Positions 1-8,725 are shown, counted from the stretch's first letter. The stretch is DNA of 36,034 nt from an uncultured Granulicella sp. (GCA_903932155.1 CAIZFH010000094.1:1-36034), one strand, 5' to 3'. Translations and numbers: made by a program. Notes: a model not told the origin generated them from the letters alone.

Positions 1-179
1 GATCTGGGGTGCGCATACGCGAGCCGCCGCATTCGGACCGCATATTTTACAAAGAATAGACCAAGAATCGAATACCCTCGGCATGCACTCCCGTATACCA
101 CCGGTACATATACTTTTCTCTTTGTTTTGAATATTTTGCAAAAAAATGGGGGAGGGGGGAGGGGTGCTAATTCGTGGGG

Positions 180-2975
180 TTATCGGAGGGTGAGGCGGAG
201 TTCGGCACCGGTGTAGTGGGCGGTGCGGGCGGCGGTTGGGGCGGGCGAGTAGGCCGCCGGATGCGCGGCGGAGACCAGGACGACCTGGAAGGTGCGGTGG
301 TCGAGCATGCCATCGAAGCTGCCGGTGCGTTTGCCCAGGGTGAGGGTTGCGGATTTGTCGTCCCATCGGATGGGGATTTGGGAGAAGGCTCCGTGCTCGT
401 AGTCGAAGGTGGTTCCCTGGTCCTCGTAGAGGAGGAAGCTGCCGTTGGCCCCGGCGTAGACGTAGAGGGTGGTGGGGTCGGAGGGCTTTTCGCCGATGTA
501 CTGCATCGGTGGGGCGTAAGGGATGATGGAACCGGCGCGGACGAAGACGGGGATGCGATCGAACGGCGCGGCGGCGGAGATGCGGCCGGAGGCGGTGGGA
601 TGACCGGTCCAGTAGTCGTACCACTGGACGGAGGCGGGCAGGTAGACGGAGCGGGTGCGCTGCTTATATTCGGTGACGGGAGTGACGAGCAGGGCGGGGC
701 CGAACATATATTCATCGGGCAGCTCGCGGGCGATGCGGTCTGCCGGGAAGTCCATGACGAGGGGACGCATCATGGTGTAGCCGGACTGGGTGGTCCAACC
801 GGCCTGGGAGTAGATGTAGGGGAAGAGGGCGTAACGGAGGCGGTCGAAGCTGAGCTGGGCGTTGAAGGCTGGGGTGCCGTCGCCGAGGGTCCACATCTCG
901 CGCGGGCGGAGCTCGCCGTGGACGCGGAGGAGCGGGGTGAAGGTGGAGTACTGGAACCAGCGGGCGTTGAGTTCGCGCCACTCGTCCTGATTGTCGGGCG
1001 TCATGGGCTGTTTGGAGAACTTATTCTGCATGGTGTATCCGCCGGTATCCATGGTCCAGTAGGGCAGGCCGGAGATGCTGGCGCCGAGGCCGGCGGCGAT
1101 CTGCTTGGACATGGCGGTCCAGGTGGAGGTGATGTCGCCGGACCAGGGCACGGCGGAGGTTCTCTGCAGGCCGGAGAAGCCGGAGCGGGTGAGGATGAAG
1201 ACACGCTGATTGGGCGCGGCCTGGCGCTGGCCGGTGTATACGCCATCGCTGTTCATGAGGGCGTAGCCGTTCAACATGCGGGAGCCGGTGCCGAGGAAGG
1301 TTGGATCCATGTGGGTCTGCTGTCCTTCGAGGGAGGGCGGCGAGGGCGTGACGTCGGGCTCGGTGGCGTCCATCCACCAGGCATCGACTCCCTTGGAGAA
1401 GAGGCCGGTGTTGACCTGGGACCAGAAGAGCTTGCGCGCGTCCGGATTGAAGGCGTCGTAGAAGGTGTAGGGCTGGCCGATCCAGTCTTTCATGTGCTCG
1501 GTGAGGTTGGGCTGGTAGAGGAAGCCGTGGGCGTCCATCTCTTTGGCGTTGTCGGTGTTGGGATTGAACTTGCCCCAGACGGAGATCATGAGATGGCAGT
1601 GCAGGTCGTGGATGGACTGGATCCAGCCGACGGGGTCGGGAAAGCGGGTGGGATCGAACTGGTGCGAGCCCCAGGAGTCGGTACGCCAGTACTGCCAGTC
1701 CTGCACGATGTTGTCGAAGGGGATCTGGCGCTGGCGGAACTGCTTGACGACATCGAGCAACTGGTCTGCCGTCTCGTACCGCTGGCGCGATTGCCATAGG
1801 CCGAAGACCCAGTTGGGCAGCATGGTGGCCTTGCCGGTGAGGAAGCGATAGCCGGCGATGACCTGATCGGGGGAAGGGCCATAGACGAAGGTGTAGTCGA
1901 TGCCATCGCCGACCTGCGACCAGAGGGAGGTGTCCGCAGAGGGCGGCGGGGTCTTCCACTGGAAGGTGAGGGTGGACTGCTGCTCGGGGTCGTTCTCGAT
2001 CTTGATGGGGTATTTGTGTCCGGCGAGGAGATGGACGAGGGTCTGATCGTTGGTGGGGTTCCAGCTCTGACGCCAGTGGTTCATCACCAGCTTGCCGTCG
2101 AACCAGACCTGAATGCCTCCGTTGGAGTAGGCCTGAAACTGGTAGTCGCCGGTAGTGGGGGCGAGGATGGAACCCTGCCAGCGTTGTGCCTTGAGCGGGG
2201 CGGGACGTCCACCGTCAGCGGGACGATTGCGGCGCATGTCGATGCCGATGTCGGAGGATTGGGCTGGCGGCTGCGAGCCGTCGATGGGCGCGAGAGTGAG
2301 GCCACCGGGCTTGCCGTCGGCGTCGAAGAGGTTGGCAGGCGGGATGGCGGCGAAGGGGCGCAGATCGCCGAAGCGAGTGAAGGAGGTGTTGTCCCAGAGG
2401 ATGCCGTAGCCGCGCGAGGAGACGAGGAAGGGCACGACGATGTTGGTGTTGTGCTGCCAGAGGTCGAGGTCGTAACCCTTGATGTCGGTGATGCCGAGCT
2501 GCATTTGGCCGAGGCCGTAGAGGGACTCGCCGGGCTGGGAGTTCCAGCGTTGCTGGATGTGGGATGTGTCTTCGCCCTGGACGGTAGCGGGCTCGATGGT
2601 GCGGCTGGCGGCGGCTTCGGAGAGGATGGGACGGCCCGCCGCGTCTGCGAAGGAGACGGCGCCGGAGTTGCGGTTGACGATGACCTGGAGTTTGGCGGTG
2701 GTGAGGACGAAGGACGCGGGGCGCTGGGTGAGCTTCCATCCGGTGGCGATGGACGGGTGAGGAACGACGTCGATGGAGGCGCGGGAGAAGAAGCTGGAGG
2801 ATTTGGCGAAGGCGACACGGACGACGGTGTCGCTGAGGAGCTGGATGCGGAGATCGCCGGAGTCGAGGTGGAGGGTGAGGCCGTCAGGCTGGCGGTCGAT
2901 TGTGGGTGCAGCGGCATGCAGGGTGAGTGCGGAGAGGAGAGCGGCTGCGAACAGGAAAGCTCTGGGAAATTGCAT
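180..2975 (-). CDS. Secreted GH31 alpha-xylosidase-like glycoside hydrolase with inserted PA14 domain
   Basis: Likely releases alpha-linked xylose (or alpha-glucose) from plant oligosaccharides such as xyloglucan, outside the cytoplasm. The start at 2975 gives a 931-residue protein beginning with a clear signal peptide (MQFPRAFLFAAALLSALTLHA). A longer reading from 3035 would translate an intergenic palindromic repeat and is rejected. Visible in order: N-terminal beta-sandwich, PA14-like insert at about residues 255-345 (TTGDYQFQAYSNGG, WFDGKLVMNHW), then the GH31 barrel with WWMDATEPD carrying the presumed nucleophile Asp536, and WSGDITSTW carrying the presumed acid/base Asp614. A PA14 insert in this position is known from Cellvibrio Xyl31A, an alpha-xylosidase, so that specificity is favoured but not proven. 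It stands alone on the minus strand, divergent from the citramalate synthase gene. Family is certain; substrate is inferred. Confidence 0.93.
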   Translation of the reverse strand: MQFPRAFLFAAALLSALTLHAAAPTIDRQPDGLTLHLDSGDLRIQLLSDTVVRVAFAKSSSFFSRASIDVVPHPSIATGWKLTQRPASFVLTTAKLQVIVNRNSGAVSFADAAGRPILSEAAASRTIEPATVQGEDTSHIQQRWNSQPGESLYGLGQMQLGITDIKGYDLDLWQHNTNIVVPFLVSSRGYGILWDNTSFTRFGDLRPFAAIPPANLFDADGKPGGLTLAPIDGSQPPAQSSDIGIDMRRNRPADGGRPAPLKAQRWQGSILAPTTGDYQFQAYSNGGIQVWFDGKLVMNHWRQSWNPTNDQTLVHLLAGHKYPIKIENDPEQQSTLTFQWKTPPPSADTSLWSQVGDGIDYTFVYGPSPDQVIAGYRFLTGKATMLPNWVFGLWQSRQRYETADQLLDVVKQFRQRQIPFDNIVQDWQYWRTDSWGSHQFDPTRFPDPVGWIQSIHDLHCHLMISVWGKFNPNTDNAKEMDAHGFLYQPNLTEHMKDWIGQPYTFYDAFNPDARKLFWSQVNTGLFSKGVDAWWMDATEPDVTPSPPSLEGQQTHMDPTFLGTGSRMLNGYALMNSDGVYTGQRQAAPNQRVFILTRSGFSGLQRTSAVPWSGDITSTWTAMSKQIAAGLGASISGLPYWTMDTGGYTMQNKFSKQPMTPDNQDEWRELNARWFQYSTFTPLLRVHGELRPREMWTLGDGTPAFNAQLSFDRLRYALFPYIYSQAGWTTQSGYTMMRPLVMDFPADRIARELPDEYMFGPALLVTPVTEYKQRTRSVYLPASVQWYDYWTGHPTASGRISAAAPFDRIPVFVRAGSIIPYAPPMQYIGEKPSDPTTLYVYAGANGSFLLYEDQGTTFDYEHGAFSQIPIRWDDKSATLTLGKRTGSFDGMLDHRTFQVVLVSAAHPAAYSPAPTAARTAHYTGAELRLTLR

Positions 2976-2995
2976 GGGAAAAGTGTACGCCGCGA

Positions 2996-3037
2996 TCCCA
3001 CCCATTCCGCAAAGAGCGCGGAATGGATGGGGCACCC
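2996..3037. repeat. 42-nt palindromic intergenic repeat, copy A
   Basis: A 42-base element starting TCCCACCC and ending GGGGCACCC, with an inner hairpin CATTCCGC / GCGGAATG. It lies between the divergent GH31 and citramalate synthase genes. A second copy of identical length and orientation is at 5500-5541, where the stem differs by a paired substitution. Confidence 0.8.
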
Positions 3038-3166
3038 GAAATCCGGGGATAGAGGAGAACGGATGGGTTTCGTGTTATTCAAGGGCGCACAGGTATGATG
3101 GAAGTCCGGCGATATTACGCGGAATGATGCTGTTTGCATGACAATTTGGCACTGGAACAGGGACCG

Positions 3167-4801
3167 ATGCAGAAGACCAGAAGTGGAAGAGTGGAGCTGT
3201 TCGACACGAGCCTGCGCGACGGACTGCAGCAGCCGAACCTGGACATCTCGGTGCCCAATGCGGTGGGATTGTTGCAGCGGATGGGGGAGTTTGGCGTACG
3301 GTACGCGGAGATTGGCTTTGCTGGAGCCAATCAATTTGTGGGCGATCTGGCCAGCGCTCTGCGCACGGTGGATACCGGAGCGATGAAGCTGGCGCTGTTC
3401 GGCAGAACGCGCGGCCGGGGCAGCAAGGTGCAGGATTGGGCCGACGCGCAGATCATGGTGCGCCACAAAGAGCGCGTTCCGGTAGCAGTGGTGGTGGTGA
3501 AGTCTCGACTGCTGGATGTTGCGAAGTCGCTGGAGACGACGCCGGAAGAGAACCTGCTGATGGCACGCGAGACGATCGCGTACCTGCACGACAATGGACT
3601 GGAAGTTCTGGTGGACCTGGAACACGCTCTGGATGCCTACTGCGGACGGCGCGAGAATGGCGAGGCGTGCGATGCCGACTTCGCGAAGCGCAGCCTGGAG
3701 TACTTCCATCAGATGGTGGCGCAGTGTGTCGAACAGAAGGTGAGCCGGATTGTTGCGTGCGACACGACGGGCGGCGCGAGCCCGGAGGAGGTTGGGCGGC
3801 TGTTTGAGGGGCTGAGGGGCGAGCATCCCAATGCAGGATTTGGATTTCATGGGCACACGGACCGCGGCCTGGGAATCGCTAACACGCGGGCGGCAATTCT
3901 GGCCGGCGCCGTGCAGATACAGGGCACGATTCTGGGCACCGGGGAACGCTGCGGCAATGTGAACCTGACGACCGTGATCGGGGCCATGCAGCTACGCGGC
4001 GAGGCGGAGTTTGTGGATGCCAAAGCGTTGACCGGACTGACTGCGCTTGCCAATGCGGCGTATGCAGCGTTCTCGCTGGAGGCTCCGCACGGCACTCCCA
4101 TCGTGGGCGCGGGGGCATTTGGGACGTGGGCGGGCATGCATGGAAGCAGCGAAGGAAAAAATCCTGGCGCATACCTGTGGTGCGATCCGGCAAGAGTCGG
4201 TGCGAGTCCGCGCATTGGGGTGAACGCTCAATCGGGACGGGCGAATATTATTCTGCTGTCGAAGACGCTGGGGGTTGCGTTGAATGCAGCGCAGGCGCAG
4301 ACGCTGCTGGACACCAACCAGGCGATGATCGATGGCGGAGGCTATACGGCCAGCGAGATATCGTTCACGCTGGCCTGCATGAAGGTGCTGGACACGCTGC
4401 GACACAGCTTCAGCGTAAAAGGCTGGCGCGTGCTGGACGAATCGGACGAGGCGGGCCACCGGTACGTGCAGGCGTCGATGTCGCTGGTGGTTGGCGAGGG
4501 ACAGTTGACGACGACGCGCGCCGAGGGCTCCGGCCCAGTGGATGCGCTGACCAAGGCGATGCGGCAGGAGCTGGAGAAATGGTATCCGGCGGTGGCGCAG
4601 TTGCGGCTGGATACGTTCAGTGTGACCGCGATCGATGTAGTGGCGCACGATACGGCGGCGCATGTGCGGGTGACGGTGAGCTTCCACGCGGAGGGGCATT
4701 CGTCATGGACGACGGCGGGAGTGAGCAGCGACCTGAACCAGGCCGCGCTGATGGCCATTGTGGATGGATTCCACTATTGGTTGCTGAAGAACTCGGTGTA
4801 A
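3167..4801 (+). CDS. cimA: (R)-citramalate synthase
   Basis: Condenses pyruvate with acetyl-CoA to citramalate, opening the threonine-independent route to 2-oxobutyrate and isoleucine; cytoplasmic. The 544-residue product has the HMGL-like TIM-barrel signature DTSLRDG near residue 13, a metal-binding HGH motif (FHGHTD), the glycine-rich GTGERCGNVNL motif and the GAFGTWAGMHGSSEGKNP segment typical of the CimA/2-isopropylmalate synthase family. A LeuA-type allosteric dimerisation domain occupies about the last 130 residues. Start ATG 3167 follows CAGGGA at good spacing; a TTG at 3134 in frame is a weaker alternative. HGHTD replaces the HTHND seen in many relatives but keeps both histidines. A hairpin-rich repeat follows the stop and may end the transcript. 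Homocitrate or isopropylmalate synthase is less likely because of length and motif pattern. Confidence 0.9.
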   Translation: MQKTRSGRVELFDTSLRDGLQQPNLDISVPNAVGLLQRMGEFGVRYAEIGFAGANQFVGDLASALRTVDTGAMKLALFGRTRGRGSKVQDWADAQIMVRHKERVPVAVVVVKSRLLDVAKSLETTPEENLLMARETIAYLHDNGLEVLVDLEHALDAYCGRRENGEACDADFAKRSLEYFHQMVAQCVEQKVSRIVACDTTGGASPEEVGRLFEGLRGEHPNAGFGFHGHTDRGLGIANTRAAILAGAVQIQGTILGTGERCGNVNLTTVIGAMQLRGEAEFVDAKALTGLTALANAAYAAFSLEAPHGTPIVGAGAFGTWAGMHGSSEGKNPGAYLWCDPARVGASPRIGVNAQSGRANIILLSKTLGVALNAAQAQTLLDTNQAMIDGGGYTASEISFTLACMKVLDTLRHSFSVKGWRVLDESDEAGHRYVQASMSLVVGEGQLTTTRAEGSGPVDALTKAMRQELEKWYPAVAQLRLDTFSVTAIDVVAHDTAAHVRVTVSFHAEGHSSWTTAGVSSDLNQAALMAIVDGFHYWLLKNSV

Positions 4802-4855
4802 GGGGCTAAAGCCCCATTGCAGAGGAAACTCATACGGCACGGCTGAAGCCGTGCC
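4802..4855. repeat. Double-hairpin intergenic repeat (GGGGCTAAAGCCCC family)
   Basis: Two perfect hairpins directly after cimA: GGGGC-TAAA-GCCCC at 4802-4815 and GGCACGGC-TGAA-GCCGTGCC at 4836-4855. The first half recurs at 7176-7187. No T-tract follows, so termination of cimA is possible but not shown. Confidence 0.75.
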
Positions 4856-4899
4856 TTGGAGATAAAGGGACCGTGAAATGGCCTAGACAGGAGTTCAGC

Positions 4900-5448
4900 A
4901 TGTGGAATGGTGTTCAGGTGCTATATTTGGGGTTCCTTGCTGTTCAGGCCCCGTCACTAATTGCTACGGGCCAAAGCGTTGGGACCTCTCCTGCTGCCGT
5001 CGTTAGGCAATACTGCGAACTCGATATGAAGGGTGCGAGGCTGTCTAGTGAGAATCCTTACATGGACAGAATTTCTGCACTGGGGACGTGGCAAATCGAG
5101 CCGGGATGGGACTCCGTCATCGTAGTCAAGGATTTCATAATTGTTCGGGAGCACACAGGCCAACGCACATCGAGCGTCGCAGTGCGGTATAGAGTCCTGG
5201 GTCAGATGACCGGAGCAAACGTGACTCCGGCACGCCAGCACGAGGAACTCGTCACGTTCGTCCTAGAAAGACCCGGAAATACATGGAAAATTGAGCGACC
5301 TCTAATTCCGCCTCATGTGTCCGTTCAGGCAGAAGCAACGGCTCTACGCGATCTCCTTAGCAGCGAGAAGGACTCACAGCGCAGGAAGCGCCTTGACCAA
5401 GGCCTAGCCGTACTCAGCCGTTGGGCGGGTGGCCCAAGTCTGAAATAG
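4900..5448 (+). CDS. Hypothetical exported protein
   Basis: Not recognised. The 182-residue product starts with a hydrophobic stretch (VQVLYLGFLAVQAPSLIATG) that looks like a signal peptide or anchor. The remainder is a mixed alpha/beta domain with a charged C-terminal helix (SSEKDSQRRKRLDQ). ATG 4900 is chosen because AGGAG sits six bases upstream. An in-frame GTG at 4873 would add a basic N-region (MKWPRQEF) that suits a signal peptide, so the start remains open. The middle resembles the small NTF2-like or lumazine-binding folds of exported acidobacterial proteins, but no motif proves this. Base composition is somewhat lower in GC than the neighbours, consistent with an accessory gene. It follows cimA after the double-hairpin repeat and faces the esterase gene. 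Confidence 0.65.
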   Translation: MWNGVQVLYLGFLAVQAPSLIATGQSVGTSPAAVVRQYCELDMKGARLSSENPYMDRISALGTWQIEPGWDSVIVVKDFIIVREHTGQRTSSVAVRYRVLGQMTGANVTPARQHEELVTFVLERPGNTWKIERPLIPPHVSVQAEATALRDLLSSEKDSQRRKRLDQGLAVLSRWAGGPSLK

Positions 5449-5499
5449 TTCTCATAAGCAATACGGATTTCACCGAAGGCAAGTGTGGGTGAGTGTGCA

Positions 5500-5541
5500 T
5501 CCCACCCATGCCGCTATGAAAGCGGCATGAATGGGGCACCC
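5500..5541. repeat. 42-nt palindromic intergenic repeat, copy B
   Basis: Same length, ends and orientation as the copy at 2996-3037. The inner stem reads CATGCCGC / GCGGCATG, so a T-A pair in copy A is a G-C pair here. It lies between the convergent exported hypothetical gene and the sialate O-acetylesterase-like gene. Confidence 0.8.
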
Positions 5542-5564
5542 GGTTTGGATGAATAAGTTGGTAG

Positions 5565-7136
5565 CTACTTTGCGGTGAACTGGGCCTCGATGGGGGGCAT
5601 AGCGTCCCAATCGTCGGTGCGGAAGGGCGAAGTCTGCAGGCCTGCTCCGTTATAGAGATTGGCGGTGTTGGGGAAGTTGTCCCAGGCGTAACGGACGGCG
5701 ACGGGCGCGCTGACCTTGGGGCTGCTGACGACGACCGTATCACCTACGATTTTGGCGTCGGCGTCGATGAACTTCTGATCATCGCCGGCGATCTGGAACC
5801 ACTTGAGCGGGCCGCCATCCTTCGACTTGAGGCCAGCGGCGTGGGTGAATTTGACGCTGATCGCGCTGCCCTGGACCTTGTTGGACGCGTAGATCGGTCC
5901 GGAGAACTCGATCTTCTTGCCATAGACATTGGCCAGGGCGATCCGGTTGAGGGCGTCTCCCAGCGGCTCCTTGTTCTTGGGATGAACATTGTGAATTTCG
6001 CCGGTGTCGAGGACGACCGCCATGCCGCTATTCTTCAGCGAAAGAATCTTGGCCTGCTGTTCGCGGACCAGGGGATTGTTGCTGACGTTGGCCTGTCCGG
6101 GAAGCTGTACGACGTAGAAGGGGAAGTCTCCCTGGTGCCAGCGTGCACGCCATGTGGTGACCATGGTGTCCATGACGTGTCCGTAGAGCATGACGCCGTG
6201 CGCGCCGCCGGTGATGGACTCGCCCTGATACCAGATGGCTCCGCGAATGGCGAAGGGAATAATGGGGTTGATCATGCCGTTGTAGAGCACGATGGGTTGG
6301 TGCTGGTCGCGTGAAGGATCGCGCATTGGCCCAGGGGCTGAGGCGCGCGCATTGATGGTGAGCGGTGCGGGAGGAGCTCCGGCATCGGTTGCGCCAGGAT
6401 GCGCCTTGAAGTAGTTCTCACGAGCGTCAAACTTGTCGAGCATGGGCTTGAGCTGCGGGTCGGCGGCCATGGCGTCGCGAGGAATCCATGCCTCGGCGGT
6501 GCTTGCTCCAAAGGCCGAGACCAGGATGCCAACGGGGAGCTTGAGGGCCTGGTTGAGATCGCGACCGAAGAGATAGCCGACGGCGGACCAGTCGGGCACG
6601 TTCTGCGGCGTGCAGACCGTCCATGAGCCGGTGACGTCGGACTGCGGTTCGAGCGCGGCGACGCTGCGCGCCTGGAACATGCGCAACTGCGGATAGTTTG
6701 CGGCGGCGATCTCCTTGTCTTCGTTGAGCAGGCCATAGGGCCCGTGGCCCTTGGACGAGACGTTGAACTGCATGTTGGACTGGCCGGAGCCGAGCCACAC
6801 CTCACCGACCAGAACATCCTTAACGACGATGGGAGCGTCGCCCACGGCATCGCCGGCGATGGTCATCTCGAATGGGCCACCGGCCTTGAGGCCGTAGAGG
6901 CTGACCGTCCACTTGCCCTGCATGTCGGTGGTGGCGGAGCGCATCTGTCCGTTGAGGGTGACGGCGACCTTCTCGCCCGGAGTGGCTGTGCCCCAGATGG
7001 GCACGAGAGTGCCGCTTTGCAAGACCATGTGATCGCTGAAGAGCGCGGAGGGCTTGACCGCGGCGTGTGCCGTTGCGGAGAGACACAGCGCGATGCAAAG
7101 GGATGCGAAGAGAGAGCGTGGGTTGATGGAGTTCAT
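5565..7136 (-). CDS. Secreted sialate O-acetylesterase-like SGNH/GDSL esterase
   Basis: Predicted carbohydrate esterase that removes acetyl groups from sugars, exported to periplasm or medium. The 523-residue product has a signal peptide ending near ATAHA, an N-terminal beta-sandwich (SDHMVLQ, VPIWGTATPGEKVAVTLNGQ), the nucleophile motif GSGQSNM with Ser120, the family hallmark WYQGES, and a C-terminal EIHNVHPKNK segment supplying the catalytic His. Length matches the family (about 500-650). The ATG is preceded by GAGGA at five to six bases. These enzymes act on sialic acids in animal-associated bacteria, but in soil bacteria they often deacetylate plant xylan or other glycans, which suits the GH31 and GH127 genes in this window. 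It is divergent from the radical-SAM gene at 7362. Confidence 0.9.
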   Translation of the reverse strand: MNSINPRSLFASLCIALCLSATAHAAVKPSALFSDHMVLQSGTLVPIWGTATPGEKVAVTLNGQMRSATTDMQGKWTVSLYGLKAGGPFEMTIAGDAVGDAPIVVKDVLVGEVWLGSGQSNMQFNVSSKGHGPYGLLNEDKEIAAANYPQLRMFQARSVAALEPQSDVTGSWTVCTPQNVPDWSAVGYLFGRDLNQALKLPVGILVSAFGASTAEAWIPRDAMAADPQLKPMLDKFDARENYFKAHPGATDAGAPPAPLTINARASAPGPMRDPSRDQHQPIVLYNGMINPIIPFAIRGAIWYQGESITGGAHGVMLYGHVMDTMVTTWRARWHQGDFPFYVVQLPGQANVSNNPLVREQQAKILSLKNSGMAVVLDTGEIHNVHPKNKEPLGDALNRIALANVYGKKIEFSGPIYASNKVQGSAISVKFTHAAGLKSKDGGPLKWFQIAGDDQKFIDADAKIVGDTVVVSSPKVSAPVAVRYAWDNFPNTANLYNGAGLQTSPFRTDDWDAMPPIEAQFTAK

Positions 7137-7175
7137 AGATTCCTCGTTAGGTCTGATTGACTAGCAAAAGGCCCT

Positions 7176-7187
7176 GGGCTAAAGCCC
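7176..7187. repeat. GGGCTAAAGCCC palindrome, partial intergenic repeat
   Basis: A 12-base palindrome matching the first hairpin of the repeat at 4802-4855. A GGGGGCACC end follows at 7211-7219, resembling the ends of the other palindromic repeats here. Confidence 0.55.
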
Positions 7188-7215
7188 CATACTTCTACGA
7201 AGCTAATTCAGGGGG

Positions 7216-7270
7216 CACCTGGCGCGACTGCTGTGCGAGCTTGCAAATGGCAGTCCAGGTGCGTTTTTTT
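7216..7270 (+). terminator. Long hairpin with T7 tract (terminator-like, possible leader or sRNA end)
   Basis: CACCTG (7216-7221) and GACTGC (7226-7231) pair with GCAGTC (7250-7255) and CAGGTG (7256-7261). An inner TGC/GCA pair also forms, and CG plus seven T residues follow at 7264-7270. This is a textbook rho-independent shape reading rightward, but no rightward gene lies upstream. It could end a small RNA starting in 7137-7215, or attenuate the radical-SAM gene at 7362. Confidence 0.6.
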
Positions 7271-7361
7271 AGCAGACTCATAGTACAGCCTTTAGAAGGA
7301 ATAAGACTACTGGTTATGCAAAGGGCGACATATTTGCCATGGCCATTTATTCTCAACACGG

Positions 7362-8723
7362 ATGGCCAGCACATTTTCACCGACGAGGAAGACCGAGGCG
7401 CCTGCCAGCTTCAATGTGCTGGTGAAGCCGACGGGGGCGGTGTGCAATCTGGACTGCAAGTACTGCTTCTTTCTGTCGAAGCAGACGCTTTATCCGGACA
7501 GCGACTTCCGGATGGCGGACGATGTGGTGGAGGAGTACATTCGCCAACTGCTGGAGTCGCAGCAGGGGCCGTCGGTGGCGCTGGCGTGGCAGGGCGGCGA
7601 GCCTACGTTGATGGGGCTGGATTTCTTCCGCCGGACCATGGAACTGGTTGCGAAGTGCCGGAAGCCGGGGCAACAGGTGGAACACTCGATCCAAACCAAC
7701 GGCACTCGCCTGGACGATGCGTGGTGCGAGTTCTTCAAGGAGCACAAATTTCTGGTGGGGCTGAGCGTGGATGGACCACGCGAGCTGCACGATACCTACC
7801 GCGTAGACAAAGGCGGCAAGGGAACATTCGACCAGGTGATGCAGGGCTGGGAGATGATGCGGAAGCATGGAGTGGAGTTCAACATCCTGTGCACGATTCA
7901 TGCCGCCAACGTGCAGCATCCGCTGAAGGTTTACCGGTTCTTTCGCGATGTGCTGAAGGCCAGGTTCGTGCAATTCATCCCGATTGTGGAGCGAGGAAGC
8001 GCCGAACTTGTGTCGATTGCCAATGTGGGCTGGGGAGAGCGCGGAAGCGACCCGCGGCCTCTCTATACACAGTCCGGCAATCAGGTGACGGACCGATCGG
8101 TGGACGCAGAGGCGATGGGTCAGTTCCTGGTGGAGATCTTCGAGGAGTGGGTGCGGCGCGATGTGGGCTCTGTGTACGTGCAGATCTTCGACACCACGCT
8201 GGGAGCGCATCTGGGCCAGTATGGGCTATGCATCTTTTCGCCCACCTGCGGCAATGCGCTGGCGCTGGAACATAATGGCGATCTGTACAGCTGCGATCAT
8301 TTTGTGGAGCCGGATTTCAAGCTGGGCAACATCATCGAGGACCATATGGCCGATCTGGTGGCCTCGGAGAGACAGCGCAAATTCGGCAGAGACAAGCAGA
8401 GCACTTTGCCCAGCTACTGCCGCGAGTGCGATGTGCTGTTCGCATGCAACGGCGGCTGCCCGAAAGACCGCTTTATCGCTACTCCCGATGGAGAGCCGGG
8501 GCTGAACTACCTGTGTGCCGGGTACAAGCGGTTCTTTCAGCATGTGGATGCAGCGATGCGCAGGATGGCGGAGCTGCTGCGGCAGGGACGCGCTCCAGCG
8601 GAGATAGTGCAGTGGGTTGCAGGCGAGGACGAGCGGTGGAAGGCTGTGGCCGCAAAGATCGGCCGGAATGAGGCATGTCCGTGCGGCAGCGGGAAGAAGG
8701 CGAAACATTGCCACGCTTCGTGA
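7362..8723 (+). CDS. Radical SAM/SPASM anaerobic sulfatase-maturase-like protein with SEC-C tail
   Basis: Family members oxidise an active-site Cys or Ser of sulfatases to formylglycine, using [4Fe-4S] clusters and S-adenosylmethionine. The 453-residue product has the radical-SAM cluster motif CNLDCKYC (Cys28, 32, 35), WQGGEPTL for SAM binding, and QTNGTRLD. SPASM-type cysteines for auxiliary clusters follow (YSCDHF, YCRECDVLFACNGGCPKDRF). The last 20 residues form a SEC-C zinc motif (RNEACPCGSGKKAKHC), which is extra to the usual enzyme. No Shine-Dalgarno is clear before ATG 7362, which fits leader-dependent expression or another start. No sulfatase lies in the window, so the substrate is unknown. 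Related radical-SAM peptide-modifying enzymes are an alternative, but the overall pattern fits the anSME family best. Confidence 0.88.
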   Translation: MASTFSPTRKTEAPASFNVLVKPTGAVCNLDCKYCFFLSKQTLYPDSDFRMADDVVEEYIRQLLESQQGPSVALAWQGGEPTLMGLDFFRRTMELVAKCRKPGQQVEHSIQTNGTRLDDAWCEFFKEHKFLVGLSVDGPRELHDTYRVDKGGKGTFDQVMQGWEMMRKHGVEFNILCTIHAANVQHPLKVYRFFRDVLKARFVQFIPIVERGSAELVSIANVGWGERGSDPRPLYTQSGNQVTDRSVDAEAMGQFLVEIFEEWVRRDVGSVYVQIFDTTLGAHLGQYGLCIFSPTCGNALALEHNGDLYSCDHFVEPDFKLGNIIEDHMADLVASERQRKFGRDKQSTLPSYCRECDVLFACNGGCPKDRFIATPDGEPGLNYLCAGYKRFFQHVDAAMRRMAELLRQGRAPAEIVQWVAGEDERWKAVAAKIGRNEACPCGSGKKAKHCHAS

Positions 8724-8725
8724 CA

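Noticed and set aside
145-166. G-rich run (also near 22088-22101) as a G-quadruplex
   Set aside because: Runs are separated by single A residues with too few distinct G-tracts to be sure of a stable fold; low-value guess.
174-1799. 541-residue open frame on the plus strand opposite the GH31 gene, and similar long frames at 2016-3098 (+) and 2084-3856 (-)
   Set aside because: Gly/Val/Ala-, Ser/Pro- or Arg-rich shadows of high-GC genes without motifs; the opposite or neighbouring strands carry clear enzymes.
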